Positions 34,373 to 43,467 of a stretch of DNA of 64,000 bases are shown piece after piece. Origin of the DNA: Croceimicrobium sp965656185 (GTDB lineage: Bacteria > Bacteroidota > Bacteroidia > Flavobacteriales > Schleiferiaceae). The stretch's first letter is position 1; each line of letters begins with the position of its first letter. The stretch lies in contig CBFHJH010000005.1 in assembly GCA_965656185.1 (NCBI GenBank), positions 62,001-126,000 on the forward strand. The letters are read 5' to 3'. The notes under the pieces are model-generated. The model did not search any database. It was not told the DNA's origin and saw only the letters and a program-made list of their open reading frames with translations. Position numbers and translations under genes: made by a program.

Positions 34373-35414
34373 TAGTAATGGTCATTAAAGCCTTCCACAC
34401 CGCATCTTCGGTAACTTTTTGATCTACCACAGGCTCTCCGATCTTCTCTAATAAGACCAGGCGCAGCTCACCCGATCGGTTTTTCTTATCGCCATGCAGT
34501 AACTGTAAGAATGCGGCTTTATCATACTCCACCTCCGGCCAAAAGAATGCTTCGGCCAGGTAATTATAAGCCTGACTAAATTCCTCCTTACTGAGTTTAG
34601 TTTCCTGATAAGACAATAGTAACTCTACCTGCATCCCTAAAGCCACCGCATGTCCATGACTCAGTGCCAAGGGGGTATCCGAAAAATAGGATTCCAAAGC
34701 ATGACCAACGCTGTGGCCGAAGTTCAGCACTTTTCGCAGGCCTTGCTCCATTTGGTCCTCGGCCACCACCGCTGCCTTAATAGCAATGGTTTCCCGAATA
34801 AGCTCCTCCTCAGGTAAACTGGAAATATCTTGACTTAAAATATTTTCCCAGGCCTTTCCTCCCGCTAATAAAGCGTGTTTGATCATTTCCGCATATCCGC
34901 TTTTTAGCTCCTCATCCGCCAAGCTTTGCAAGAAATCCGGAATTATGCCTACCATTTGTGCCTCTCGAAAAGCACCAACACGATTCTTATAACCGCCAAA
35001 GTTGATACCGGTTTTGGCCCCTACTGCCGCATCGGCCATAGCCAAAAGACTAGTAGGGAAGTTGATATGAGCAATTCCTCGCATGTAAGTGGCTGCCGCA
35101 AAACCACCAAGATCGCATACCACACCACCGCCTAGATTAACTATCAAAGAGTTCCGGTCCAAGCCCAATTCGCCAAAGGTCAACCACAAATTGGCTAAAA
35201 CCTCCAGTGACTTCGAATCCTCGCCTGGTGGAATTTCAACTACCTCTACCTCAGGTAAGTCTACCGATAAGCTTTGCATGAAAGGAGCGTAACAAGCCTC
35301 ATGGGTATTGGAATCTACCAAAAATGCCAATTTGGAAAAACGGCCTTTGTCGAGCAGATCCTCAAAGGCCTGAAAAGCTTCTGCACCGAAGAATACATTA
35401 GTTTCCTTGATCAT
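34365..35414 (-). CDS. aroB: 3-dehydroquinate synthase
   Basis: 349 residues. NAD- and metal-dependent formation of 3-dehydroquinate from DAHP. Motifs: PPGEDSKSLE, NLGGGVVCDLGGFAA, YMRGI, KTGIN and the metal-site LNFGHSVGHALE. It is the first gene of aroB-aroA. A perfect TACCTTTG box lies only 4 bp upstream of its ATG, suggesting a leaderless message. Confidence 0.96.
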   Translation of the reverse strand: MIKETNVFFGAEAFQAFEDLLDKGRFSKLAFLVDSNTHEACYAPFMQSLSVDLPEVEVVEIPPGEDSKSLEVLANLWLTFGELGLDRNSLIVNLGGGVVCDLGGFAAATYMRGIAHINFPTSLLAMADAAVGAKTGINFGGYKNRVGAFREAQMVGIIPDFLQSLADEELKSGYAEMIKHALLAGGKAWENILSQDISSLPEEELIRETIAIKAAVVAEDQMEQGLRKVLNFGHSVGHALESYFSDTPLALSHGHAVALGMQVELLLSYQETKLSKEEFSQAYNYLAEAFFWPEVEYDKAAFLQLLHGDKKNRSGELRLVLLEKIGEPVVDQKVTEDAVWKALMTITNG

Positions 35415-35418
35415 TATT

Positions 35419-35426
35419 CAAAGGTA
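35419..35426 (-). promoter_or_regulatory. -7 box TACCTTTG 4 bp before aroB
   Basis: Perfect TAnnTTTG match on the minus strand. With transcription normally starting about 4 bases after the box, the first base of the message would be at or next to the ATG. Confidence 0.5.
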
Positions 35427-35600
35427 AGTTATCACTTAACACCGACTAAAATTAGTCTTTCGAAATGTAGCTCATATCATATTGTCAATTCCATATAGTT
35501 ACTAACTTCGGACGAAAGCCATATTGTGCCGAATGTTTATCTAAGGTGTTGATATTGTGGAAGGTACTAGGCTATATAACCTCTCAAAAAGTATAAAGTC

Positions 35601-36767
35601 ATGGTAGATTTCAATGATACCAAAACGGCATTCGTACTTAAAACGGATGCCCAGTTGAAAAAAGCGTCTTGGCTCTTTCGATTAGTAGCCAGCAAAAGCA
35701 TGGTTGGGTTAGGAAAAAAAGCAGCCAATATGGCTATCCAGTTAGGACTACCTATCCGAACCGTAGTAAAACAAACCGTATACGATCAATTTGTGGGTGG
35801 TGAAACCATTGATGAATGCGAAGACATTATTGAAAAGCTGCACCAACAAAATGTTTATTCGCTACTCGACTTCGCCGTAGAGGGCAAGGAAACCGATGCC
35901 GACTTTGACGCAACTAAGGACGAGATCGTTCAAACCATTAAGTATGGCGCTAAACATAAAGCGGTTCCTTTTGCCGTTTTTAAAGCAACCGGCGTAGCCG
36001 CCTTCGATCTTTTGGAAAAATACAGCGCTGGCGAACCATTTACAGAAATAGAAAGCAGAGCGTGGACCCGCGCTAAAAACCGGATCGAGGAGATCTGTTA
36101 TACGGCCAACAAATTTGGCTTACGCATTATGATCGATGCAGAAGAAACCTGGATTCAAAATGCAATCGATGAGTTTACGGTTCAAATGATGGAGCGCTTC
36201 AATAAAGAGCGGGTGGTAGTGATCAATACGCTACAGATGTACCGTAACGACCGTTTGGATTACCTCAAACACTCTATCGCAGAAGCAGAGCGTAAAGGCT
36301 ATAAATACGGAGCTAAATTGGTACGTGGAGCCTATATGGAAAAAGAGAGGGAGCGCGCAGCTGAAATGGGCTACTCCGACCCGATCAACGCCAGCAAGGA
36401 AGCGAGTGACGAATGTTATAATGATGGCATGCGGATGGTCTTGGACCACATCGATCGTTGCCTACTAGTGGCAGGTACCCACAATGAAAATAGTGCCGAA
36501 CTCTTGAGTAAAATGATCGAAGAAAAAGGCTTAGAGCCTAGCGACGAGCGAGTTTGGTTCAGTCAACTTTATGGTATGAGCGACAATCTTTCTTTCAACC
36601 TTGCGAAAGAGGGATTCAATGTGGTGAAATACTTGCCTTTTGGGCCAGTGAATGAAACCTTACCTTATTTGATCAGAAGGGCGGAAGAAAATACCAGTGC
36701 CGGAGGACAAAGTGGACGCGAATTAAGCCTCATCCACAAAGAGCTTAAACGACGGGGACTAGATTAG
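35601..36767 (+). CDS. Proline dehydrogenase
   Basis: 388 residues, stand-alone PutA-type flavoprotein oxidising proline to pyrroline-5-carboxylate. The barrel signatures are LRIMIDAEETW, KLVRGAYMEKER, VAGTHNE and the C-terminal YLPFGPVNETLPYLIRRAEEN with paired arginines that bind proline carboxylate. The pyrroline-5-carboxylate dehydrogenase is not in the window. Its stop shares TTAG with the convergent small membrane protein gene. Confidence 0.93.
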   Translation: MVDFNDTKTAFVLKTDAQLKKASWLFRLVASKSMVGLGKKAANMAIQLGLPIRTVVKQTVYDQFVGGETIDECEDIIEKLHQQNVYSLLDFAVEGKETDADFDATKDEIVQTIKYGAKHKAVPFAVFKATGVAAFDLLEKYSAGEPFTEIESRAWTRAKNRIEEICYTANKFGLRIMIDAEETWIQNAIDEFTVQMMERFNKERVVVINTLQMYRNDRLDYLKHSIAEAERKGYKYGAKLVRGAYMEKERERAAEMGYSDPINASKEASDECYNDGMRMVLDHIDRCLLVAGTHNENSAELLSKMIEEKGLEPSDERVWFSQLYGMSDNLSFNLAKEGFNVVKYLPFGPVNETLPYLIRRAEENTSAGGQSGRELSLIHKELKRRGLD

Positions 36768-37111
36768 TAGGCCTTTAAAACTTTGGCGGTGGAGTCGCAG
36801 TTTTCGATTTCGAAAGTCTTTGGAGGCTGCTCCATTACTAGCACATATACATTGCAGGCCGAATCGCTTAGCCGAGAATTTTCGAAGTCTACCTTAGCGC
36901 GCTCTAAAGCAAGATAAAGTCCTGCGGTGTCGGCACCACTGTCCTTTAAGTCGAGACTAAGCTCGATATTCTTTTTCCGCAGATCGTATAGCACGCGATC
37001 GTTAGGAAAATAATTACATTGGATATCGCGGTCGCCAAAAATGAAAGCTACCATCAAAACGCCAAGGCCAACTCCTAATAAGTAGTAAAGCAATTTTCTT
37101 CCGAAGTGCAT
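36764..37111 (-). CDS. Small membrane-anchored protein, DUF4258-like
   Basis: 115 residues with one N-terminal membrane segment (LLYYLLGVGLGVLMVAFIFG) and a soluble tail containing CNYFPNDRVLYDLRKKNIEL and three further Cys. It resembles flavobacterial proteins often labelled DUF4258, from memory. It probably sits in the inner membrane with the tail outside. Function unknown. It has its own TACCTTTG box 19 bp upstream. Confidence 0.65.
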   Translation of the reverse strand: MHFGRKLLYYLLGVGLGVLMVAFIFGDRDIQCNYFPNDRVLYDLRKKNIELSLDLKDSGADTAGLYLALERAKVDFENSRLSDSACNVYVLVMEQPPKTFEIENCDSTAKVLKAY

Positions 37112-37130
37112 AAATCTTATTCAAAAGCGA

Positions 37131-37138
37131 CAAAGGTA
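37131..37138 (-). promoter_or_regulatory. -7 box TACCTTTG before the small membrane protein
   Basis: Perfect TAnnTTTG on the minus strand, ending 19 bp before the ATG at 37111. No clear TTG at -33. Confidence 0.45.
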
Positions 37139-37179
37139 GAAGCCTTGGCTATTTTTTTAGCAACTTTGAAGAGATAATT

Positions 37180-37944
37180 ATGGCGGAAGAGAATCTTAAC
37201 AATTTAGAAGCGGGCGACCAGCACTACAAGGCTTTTGTTGGACCACCCCTCAAATACGACCTGCTAGGCGCCTTGCAGTTCAGCCTATTAGCCTCATGCG
37301 GATTACGCGCCGAGGACACGCTCTGCGACGTAGGTTGTGGCTCGCTGCGAGTTGGTAAACTTCTCATCCCCTATCTCAACAAAGGAAATTACTTCGGTCT
37401 AGAGCCCAATGAGTGGCTGATCGAAGAAGCTATAGAGAAAGAAATTGGCCAGGACCTGATTAATTTAAAGGCCCCCCGTTTCGGACATTCAGCAAATTTT
37501 GAACTAAGTCAATTCGCTCAAAAGTTCAATTTCATCATTGCACAAAGTATCTTTTCGCATGCTTCGCAAAAGCAAATCGAAAGCTGTTTGAAGGAAGCAA
37601 GACAATGTTTGAAACCGGAGGGGCTCTTCCTGGCTACCTTTATTTGGGGTAAGGATGATTACCAAGAAGATGACTGGGTTTACCCTGGTTGCGTAGCCTA
37701 TCGGCCGGCCAGCATTCGCAAATTGGCTTGGGAGACCGCTGGTTTAAAGATGACTCCCACTAATTGGCCTCATCCCAATGGTCAGTCTTGGGTCATTTTC
37801 CATCTACCGGACAACGAGCTGGAAGCAGAGAAGTTAAGCCAGTATTCTCTCGATAAATTTGAAGCCGATGTGGTGGCTATCCCAAACTCTAAAAGAGGCT
37901 TAAGACATTATACCAATAAAATCGTTGACCTATTCAAAAAGTAG
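37180..37944 (+). CDS. SAM-dependent methyltransferase (class I)
   Basis: 254 residues. The SAM-binding motif I is CDVGCGSLRVGKLLIPYL, followed by the acidic YFGLEPNEW. A later segment FIIAQSIFSHASQKQIESCL matches methyltransferase motif II/III. The substrate is unknown; relatives are often found among surface glycan or small-molecule methyltransferases. The last 15 bp overlap the convergent ald gene. Confidence 0.8.
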   Translation: MAEENLNNLEAGDQHYKAFVGPPLKYDLLGALQFSLLASCGLRAEDTLCDVGCGSLRVGKLLIPYLNKGNYFGLEPNEWLIEEAIEKEIGQDLINLKAPRFGHSANFELSQFAQKFNFIIAQSIFSHASQKQIESCLKEARQCLKPEGLFLATFIWGKDDYQEDDWVYPGCVAYRPASIRKLAWETAGLKMTPTNWPHPNGQSWVIFHLPDNELEAEKLSQYSLDKFEADVVAIPNSKRGLRHYTNKIVDLFKK

Positions 37945-39138
37945 GTCGCCTTCGGCATAAGGCAAGTCGAACCATTCTCCGATCGACTGACTGGTTAAAT
38001 TACCTTGGTACATATACAGCCCTCTCCTAACATGCTTCTGGCGATGCAAGACCTCCTCGATACCTCCTTTTTCACCGATCTCCAATAAGAGCGGACTCAA
38101 AATATTACTCAAAGAAAATGATGCCGTACGACTTACTCTCGAGGCGATATTCGGTACGCAGTAATGGACCACATCGTATTTTGAAAATACCGGTTTATCG
38201 TGACTAGTCAGTTCACTGGTTTCAAAGCAACCGCCTTGGTCGATGCTCACATCCACAATAACGCTGCCCGACTTCATGTTACGTACCATCTCATCCGTTA
38301 CCACACAAGGAGTTCTGCCCCCTTCTGCTCGGATAGCCCCAATGGCCACATCGCAACGCATTAAGGCCTTCTCCAAAATTTTCGGCTGAATCACGCAAGT
38401 GTAGATCGGCGCATTATTGAGCATCCCTTGCAAACGGCGTAGCTTGGAGAGAGAGCGATCAAAAACCTTCACATTGGCCCCTAGTCCTAAAGCGGTCCGA
38501 GCCGCAAAGGTGCCTACGGTACCGGCGCCAATGATCACCACGCTGGTAGGCGGCACTCCCGAAACCCCGCCGAGCAAGAAGCCTTTGCCATCATTGGCAT
38601 TACTCAGATATTCGGCCGCGATCAACACCGAGGTATTTCCCGCTATTTCACTCATACTGCGCACCACGGGCACAATCCCTTCTTCGTCTTCGATGTTCTC
38701 AAAACTAAGGGCCGTAACCCCTTTCTTCATCAGAGACTTGAAATAAGACTTGGTTTGAGTTTTAAGCTGCAAGGCAGATATCAAGGTTTGACGATGCTTC
38801 ATCATCCCGATCTCCTCCTCACTCGGGGGCTCGATCTTTAAGATAATATTCGACTCAAATGCCTCTTTAGCCGAGTATACGATCTGCGCCCCGGCTTCCG
38901 AATAATCTTGGTCGGTGTAGTTGGCGCTTAGGCCGGCACGGCTTTCAATAATAATTTCATGACCGTGTTCCACCAGCAAATGCACTGCATCAGGGCTCAA
39001 AGCGATGCGCTTTTCTTGTAAACAAGTTTCGTTGGGAATACCGATATGAAGGTTTTGACGCTTTCGCTTCACCTCCAAGACCTCTTCCTGAGGCATGAGC
39101 TCGGAAGAAGAAAAACTGAGAAATTCGGGTTTACTCAT
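37930..39138 (-). CDS. ald: Alanine dehydrogenase
   Basis: 402 residues. NAD-dependent interconversion of alanine and pyruvate. It has an N-terminal substrate domain (IGIPNETCLQEKRIALSP, with the catalytic Lys region), a Rossmann motif VVIIGAGTVGTFAA and the C-terminal DVSIDQGGCFETS and HYCVPNIAS segments typical of Ald/PntA-like proteins. About 30 residues longer at the N-terminus than E. coli-type relatives. It overlaps tsaE by 8 bp. The order porX-tsaE-ald is, to my memory, common in flavobacteria. Confidence 0.92.
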   Translation of the reverse strand: MSKPEFLSFSSSELMPQEEVLEVKRKRQNLHIGIPNETCLQEKRIALSPDAVHLLVEHGHEIIIESRAGLSANYTDQDYSEAGAQIVYSAKEAFESNIILKIEPPSEEEIGMMKHRQTLISALQLKTQTKSYFKSLMKKGVTALSFENIEDEEGIVPVVRSMSEIAGNTSVLIAAEYLSNANDGKGFLLGGVSGVPPTSVVIIGAGTVGTFAARTALGLGANVKVFDRSLSKLRRLQGMLNNAPIYTCVIQPKILEKALMRCDVAIGAIRAEGGRTPCVVTDEMVRNMKSGSVIVDVSIDQGGCFETSELTSHDKPVFSKYDVVHYCVPNIASRVSRTASFSLSNILSPLLLEIGEKGGIEEVLHRQKHVRRGLYMYQGNLTSQSIGEWFDLPYAEGDLLFE

Positions 39139-39562
39139 GGACCGACCTTAAACTAATTTGGCGCACGCCATCGGCATCCGCAGTTAGGCTAATTAGCTGA
39201 TACTCTAAGGGCAGTAAGTTACTAATTTTTTCGGGCCACTCCATAAATAACCAATCGCCATCTGCTAAGTATTCATCGTAACCGATCCCTAGAGCTTCTT
39301 CCTCATCTTCAATGCGGTACCAATCAAAATGGTAAATTTTCTCCCCCTTCCCTCCACGATATTCGTTCACCAAAGAAAAAGTAGGGCTGGTAACAGGATC
39401 GTCCACACCCAAAGCAGCACACATTAATTTTACCAGGGTAGTTTTACCCAAACCCATTCCCCCCTGCAAGAGAACCAAACCTCCGGGCATTTGCTGTACC
39501 AGAGTTTGAGCTAAAGCAGCCATTTCATTTAGATCAGCTGCCTGGTAACGCTTTTCATCCAT
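39131..39562 (-). CDS. tsaE: tRNA threonylcarbamoyladenosine biosynthesis ATPase TsaE
   Basis: 143 residues, P-loop protein required with TsaB, TsaC and TsaD for the t6A modification of ANN-decoding tRNAs. Walker A GGMGLGKTTLVKL, then SPTFSLVNEY and HFDWYRIEDEEE, which are the family signatures. Overlaps ald by 8 bp downstream. A perfect TAAATTTG box ends 4 bp before its ATG, so it may have a leaderless transcript separate from porX. Confidence 0.94.
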   Translation of the reverse strand: MDEKRYQAADLNEMAALAQTLVQQMPGGLVLLQGGMGLGKTTLVKLMCAALGVDDPVTSPTFSLVNEYRGGKGEKIYHFDWYRIEDEEEALGIGYDEYLADGDWLFMEWPEKISNLLPLEYQLISLTADADGVRQISLRSVHE

Positions 39563-39566
39563 AAGA

Positions 39567-39574
39567 CAAATTTA
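39567..39574 (-). promoter_or_regulatory. -7 box TAAATTTG 4 bp before tsaE
   Basis: Perfect TAnnTTTG on the minus strand in the 43-bp spacer between porX and tsaE, at the same 4-bp distance seen for aroB and the glycosyltransferase. Confidence 0.45.
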
Positions 39575-39605
39575 AGCGCTTGTCTTTAGCTTTTTATCCT
39601 TTTCA

Positions 39606-41165
39606 CTAGCCTTTCGGCTGAAGCGACACAAAAGGAATGATCATTTCCTCCAAAGAAATACCACCGTGCTGATAAGTGTTTCGGTAATACTTCACGTAAT
39701 GATTGAAATTATTGGGATAGGCAAAGAAGAGATCTTCCTTGGCAAAGAGATAACTGCTATTGATATTTTGCTTCGGTAAGTGAATACGCTCAGGATCTTT
39801 AACCTCCATAACATCTCTTGGCTGGAAGGTCATGCCTCTACCACTCTTATAACGCAAGTTAGTATTGAGGTTGCGATCGCCAACCACCTTGGTGGGATCC
39901 ACCACATTGATGGTTCCATGATCGGTGGTAAGTAAAACCGGGATATTCTTTTGAGCCAATTGGCGGAGCATATCCAACAATGGTGAGTTTTTGAACCAGC
40001 TTAAAGTAAGCGACCGGTAGGCCTTGTCATTATCGGCCAGCTCTCGGATTACCTTCATATCGGTCTTGGCATGCGATAGCATATCCACGAAATTATAAAC
40101 CAAGACGTTCACTTCATTTTGTAGCAGATTACTCAAATTATCGGCTAATTTCTTGCCGTAATTATGATTGGTAACCTTCTCATAACCCACCGACTTAGAG
40201 CCATAGCCTAGGCGCTGCATCTGATCGCGAAAGAAATCTTCCTCGTAATTATTCTTGCCTTCATCGTCATCATTATCCTCCACCCATTTATCGGGGAAGC
40301 GCTGTTTTATTCCATCCGGCATAAGTCCGGCGAATAAAGCATTACGGGCAAATTGGGTAGCCGAAGGCAAAATACTGCAGTAGGTTTTTTCTTGATCGAT
40401 GCTAAAATGCTTTTCAATTTCAGGTTGCAATACCTTCCATTGGTCGTAGCGTAAATTATCGATCACCACCAGGAAGAAAGGTTGATCCATTTCAAGACTG
40501 GGACGCACCCAATCTTTAACCAAAGTATGACTCATAACCGGTGCCTCGTCCGAATGCGCAAACCAATCTTCGTAGTTTTTCTCTACAAAACGGAAAAACT
40601 GGGCATTGGCCTCTTTTTTCTGAGAGGCTAGTATTTCATTGAGGCTTTCATCTTCTAGCTTATCCAGCTCCAGCTCCCAATAGGTAAGTCGTTTAAAAAG
40701 GGATTCCCAGCCTTCAAAATCACGTACCATCGCTAGGTCCATTCCTATTTGGCGGAATTCCTGCTGGTAATTACTCTGGGTTTTTTCGCTCACCAATCGA
40801 CGGTTGTCGAGGTGTTTCTTTAGGGTCAGCAAGATCTGGTTGGGATTCACCGGCTTGATCAGGTAATCGGAGATCTGGGAGCCGATGGCATCCTCCATAA
40901 TACTCTCTTCCTCACTCTTGGTGATCATGACCACCGGCAAGGTGCCATGCTTTTCTTTGATCTTCTGTAGAGTTTCCAGACCATCCATGCCAGGCATGTT
41001 TTCATCCAAGAAAACCATTTGGTAACGTTTTTCCTCCACCATGTCTAAAGCATCGCCACCATTATTGGCCGTGTCTACCTGATAGCCTTTGGCTTCTAAG
41101 AAGATAATATGTGGTTTTAGTAGATCTATTTCGTCATCTACCCAGAGGATTTGAATATTGTCCAT
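39606..41165 (-). CDS. porX: PorX: response regulator with PglZ phosphatase domain
   Basis: 519 residues. The receiver domain (1-120) has DDE at 10-12 and phospho-acceptor Asp54 (MVFLDENMPGMDG). After a helical linker, the C-terminal PglZ/alkaline-phosphatase-like domain (~210-515) carries FFLVVIDNLRYDQW, SATQFARNALFAGL, NFVDMLSH and LLTTDHGTIN, whose Asp and His are zinc ligands. In Porphyromonas and Flavobacterium, PorX controls T9SS with the sensor PorY and sigma factor SigP, and it hydrolyses cyclic oligonucleotides. Neither partner is in the window. It fits the T9SS cargo genes at 1-13 kb. Confidence 0.93.
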   Translation of the reverse strand: MDNIQILWVDDEIDLLKPHIIFLEAKGYQVDTANNGGDALDMVEEKRYQMVFLDENMPGMDGLETLQKIKEKHGTLPVVMITKSEEESIMEDAIGSQISDYLIKPVNPNQILLTLKKHLDNRRLVSEKTQSNYQQEFRQIGMDLAMVRDFEGWESLFKRLTYWELELDKLEDESLNEILASQKKEANAQFFRFVEKNYEDWFAHSDEAPVMSHTLVKDWVRPSLEMDQPFFLVVIDNLRYDQWKVLQPEIEKHFSIDQEKTYCSILPSATQFARNALFAGLMPDGIKQRFPDKWVEDNDDDEGKNNYEEDFFRDQMQRLGYGSKSVGYEKVTNHNYGKKLADNLSNLLQNEVNVLVYNFVDMLSHAKTDMKVIRELADNDKAYRSLTLSWFKNSPLLDMLRQLAQKNIPVLLTTDHGTINVVDPTKVVGDRNLNTNLRYKSGRGMTFQPRDVMEVKDPERIHLPKQNINSSYLFAKEDLFFAYPNNFNHYVKYYRNTYQHGGISLEEMIIPFVSLQPKG

Positions 41166-41207
41166 ATTTTCGTTTTCGGATTATGCCTTTGCAACAATAC
41201 TACAAAA

Positions 41208-42431
41208 TTGAGTCGCACAAATAAGCTTAAGATATTAAACGACCCGATCTACGGCTTCATTACAATTCCTAATGAATTAATTTTCGACCTACTGGAACAT
41301 CCTTATTTCCAGCGTCTACGCCGAATCACGCAATTGGGTCTAACCTACTTAGTTTACCCAGGAGCCTACCACACCAGGTTTCACCACGCCTTGGGTGCTA
41401 TGCACCTCATGCGAAAAGCGGTGGAAGTATTGCGCCAGAAAGGTCAGGCGATCAGTGAAAGCGAAGAGGAAGCGGTATACATTGCGATCTTGCTGCACGA
41501 TATTGGTCATGGCCCCTTCTCACATGCCTTAGAAAACTCCATTATCCCTGGCATCGACCACGAGCAGCTTTCGGTTGCCTTCATGGAGGAGCTCAATGCA
41601 GAATTCAACGGAAAATTGAGTTTGGGGATTCAGATCTTTAAGAACGAGTACCCTAAAAAGTTCCTTCACCAATTGATCAGCAGCCAGTTGGATATGGACC
41701 GCCTCGACTACTTACGGCGCGATTGTTATTTCACCGGTGTATCAGAAGGTAAGATCAACACCGAGCGTTTGATCACCATGCTCAATGTAGCTGAGGATCA
41801 GATCGTCGTAGACGCGAAGGGAATTTATTCGGTCGAGAAATTCATCGTGGCACGACGCCTCATGTACTGGCAGGTGTATCTGCACAAAACTGTATTGGGG
41901 GCAGAATACTTACTCATTCAGATCCTAAAAAGAGCACGTTTGATCTATCAAGTGGGAATGCCAATGCCCTCTGTGCTAAGACCCTTTTTAAGCGGCCAAA
42001 TACCCGCAGATCAAAAAGAACTGATCAAACTCTACGCACGCTTAGACGATGCCGATATTATGGCCGCTATTAAAGAATGGCAATATCATGAAGACCGCGC
42101 TTTAAGTCAGCTGAGTCGACGATTGATCGATCGAGATCTGCTAGGGGTGCGGATGCAAGAAAAGGCTTGGACCGAAACAGAGATCAAAGCTTACCAAAAG
42201 GCCGCGGTGGAAAAATATGGGCTGAATGATGAGGCGATCAAGTTTCTGATCTTCCAACAAAAGATCAGCAATAATGCCTACAACCCGGAAAAGGATCGAA
42301 TTCAGCTTTTATACAAAGATGGAAGCTTGGTAGATATCGCTCAAGCGGCTGATCAGCTTAACATTTCGGCCCTTGCTAAACCGGTGATCAAACATTTTCT
42401 ATTCTGCCCTAAATCTATCCTCAAGGCCTAG
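41208..42431 (+). CDS. HD-domain phosphohydrolase (dGTPase/SAMHD1-like)
   Basis: About 407 residues. Metal ligands are in TRFHHALGAMHLM, AILLHDIGHGPFSHALE and a later SSQLDMDRLDYLRRD, the order found in HD-domain dNTP triphosphohydrolases. Predicted to hydrolyse nucleotides. The open frame reaches back to a TTG inside porX, but a TTG at 41208 giving L-SRTNKLKILNDPIYGF is the better start, as conserved homologues begin near there. It stands upstream of lpxD in the same direction with a 25-bp gap. Confidence 0.85.
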   Translation: MSRTNKLKILNDPIYGFITIPNELIFDLLEHPYFQRLRRITQLGLTYLVYPGAYHTRFHHALGAMHLMRKAVEVLRQKGQAISESEEEAVYIAILLHDIGHGPFSHALENSIIPGIDHEQLSVAFMEELNAEFNGKLSLGIQIFKNEYPKKFLHQLISSQLDMDRLDYLRRDCYFTGVSEGKINTERLITMLNVAEDQIVVDAKGIYSVEKFIVARRLMYWQVYLHKTVLGAEYLLIQILKRARLIYQVGMPMPSVLRPFLSGQIPADQKELIKLYARLDDADIMAAIKEWQYHEDRALSQLSRRLIDRDLLGVRMQEKAWTETEIKAYQKAAVEKYGLNDEAIKFLIFQQKISNNAYNPEKDRIQLLYKDGSLVDIAQAADQLNISALAKPVIKHFLFCPKSILKA

Positions 42432-42443
42432 AAGCATAATTTG

Positions 42444-42451
42444 TAGTTTTG
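42444..42451 (+). promoter_or_regulatory. -7 box TAGTTTTG 5 bp before lpxD
   Basis: Perfect TAnnTTTG in the short spacer between the HD gene and lpxD; near-leaderless spacing. May add an lpx operon promoter. Confidence 0.45.
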
Positions 42452-42456
42452 CCCCA

Positions 42457-43467
42457 ATGGAATTTAGTGCTCAACAAATTGCTGAAATGCTCCAAGGGAG
42501 TGTGGACGGAGATCCTCAGACCAAGGTTAATAACCTGAGCAAGATCGAAGAAGGCAAGCCAGGAACGCTTAGTTTTTTAGCTAACCCTCAGTACACCAAA
42601 TACATATACGAGACGGAAGCCTCCATTGTAATTGTTGGAAAGGACTTTAAGGCCGAGCAAAAGTTAAAGCCTACTTTGATCAAAGTGGAGGATGCCTATG
42701 CTGCCTTTGCTCAATTGCTAGAAGCTTATAATGCGATGCAAGAGCAGGAAGCTGGTATTTCCGAGCAAGCCATGATAGACCCAGGCGCCCAATTAGGAGA
42801 AGGGCTCTATATCGGCCCAGGCGTGGTAATTGGTAAAAACACTAAAATTGGAGCGGGCACTAAGATTTACCCGAATACTGTAATTGGAGACCACTGTTTA
42901 ATCGGCGAAAAATGCCTCATTTACAGCGGCGTACAAGTTTATCGAGATTCCAAGATCGGCAATGAGGTAAACCTTCATGCTGGTGTGGTTATTGGCGCAG
43001 ATGGCTTTGGCTTTGCTCCAAAAGGAGCTTCCTATACTAAGGTTGCTCAAATTGGAAACGTGATCATCGAAGATGGCGTAGAAGTTGGTGCGAATAGTAC
43101 CATTGACCGGGCCACCCTTGGCTCAACCATCATTCGCAAAGGAGTAAAACTAGATAACTTAGTGCAAATCGCCCATAATGTCGAGATCGGTGAAAACACT
43201 GTCATTGCTTCCCAAAGCGGAGTAGCGGGCTCTACAAAAGTTGGAGCCAACTGCATGATCGGTGGGCAAGTGGGCATCATCGGGCACCTTCAAATAGGAG
43301 ACCGAGTAAAGATCGCCGCCAAAACCGGAATTGCCAATAATGTTCCGGATGACTCTGTCATGCAAGGTAACCCCGGATTCAAAGTTTCTGATTTCCAGAA
43401 GTCCTATGTTTATTTCCGTAAATTGCCCCAAGTGATTCGGGAGCTACAGAAAAGCATCAAGAATTAA
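42457..43467 (+). CDS. lpxD: UDP-3-O-acylglucosamine N-acyltransferase
   Basis: 336 residues, normal length. N-terminal uridine-binding domain (LSKIEEGKPGTLSFLANPQY), then a left-handed beta-helix of hexapeptide repeats and a helical C-terminus (VYFRKLPQVIRELQ). The catalytic His is in VQIAHNVEIGENT. It adds the second acyl chain in lipid A synthesis at the cytoplasmic side. Its stop and the lpxC start share one base (TAATG). Confidence 0.95.
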   Translation: MEFSAQQIAEMLQGSVDGDPQTKVNNLSKIEEGKPGTLSFLANPQYTKYIYETEASIVIVGKDFKAEQKLKPTLIKVEDAYAAFAQLLEAYNAMQEQEAGISEQAMIDPGAQLGEGLYIGPGVVIGKNTKIGAGTKIYPNTVIGDHCLIGEKCLIYSGVQVYRDSKIGNEVNLHAGVVIGADGFGFAPKGASYTKVAQIGNVIIEDGVEVGANSTIDRATLGSTIIRKGVKLDNLVQIAHNVEIGENTVIASQSGVAGSTKVGANCMIGGQVGIIGHLQIGDRVKIAAKTGIANNVPDDSVMQGNPGFKVSDFQKSYVYFRKLPQVIRELQKSIKN

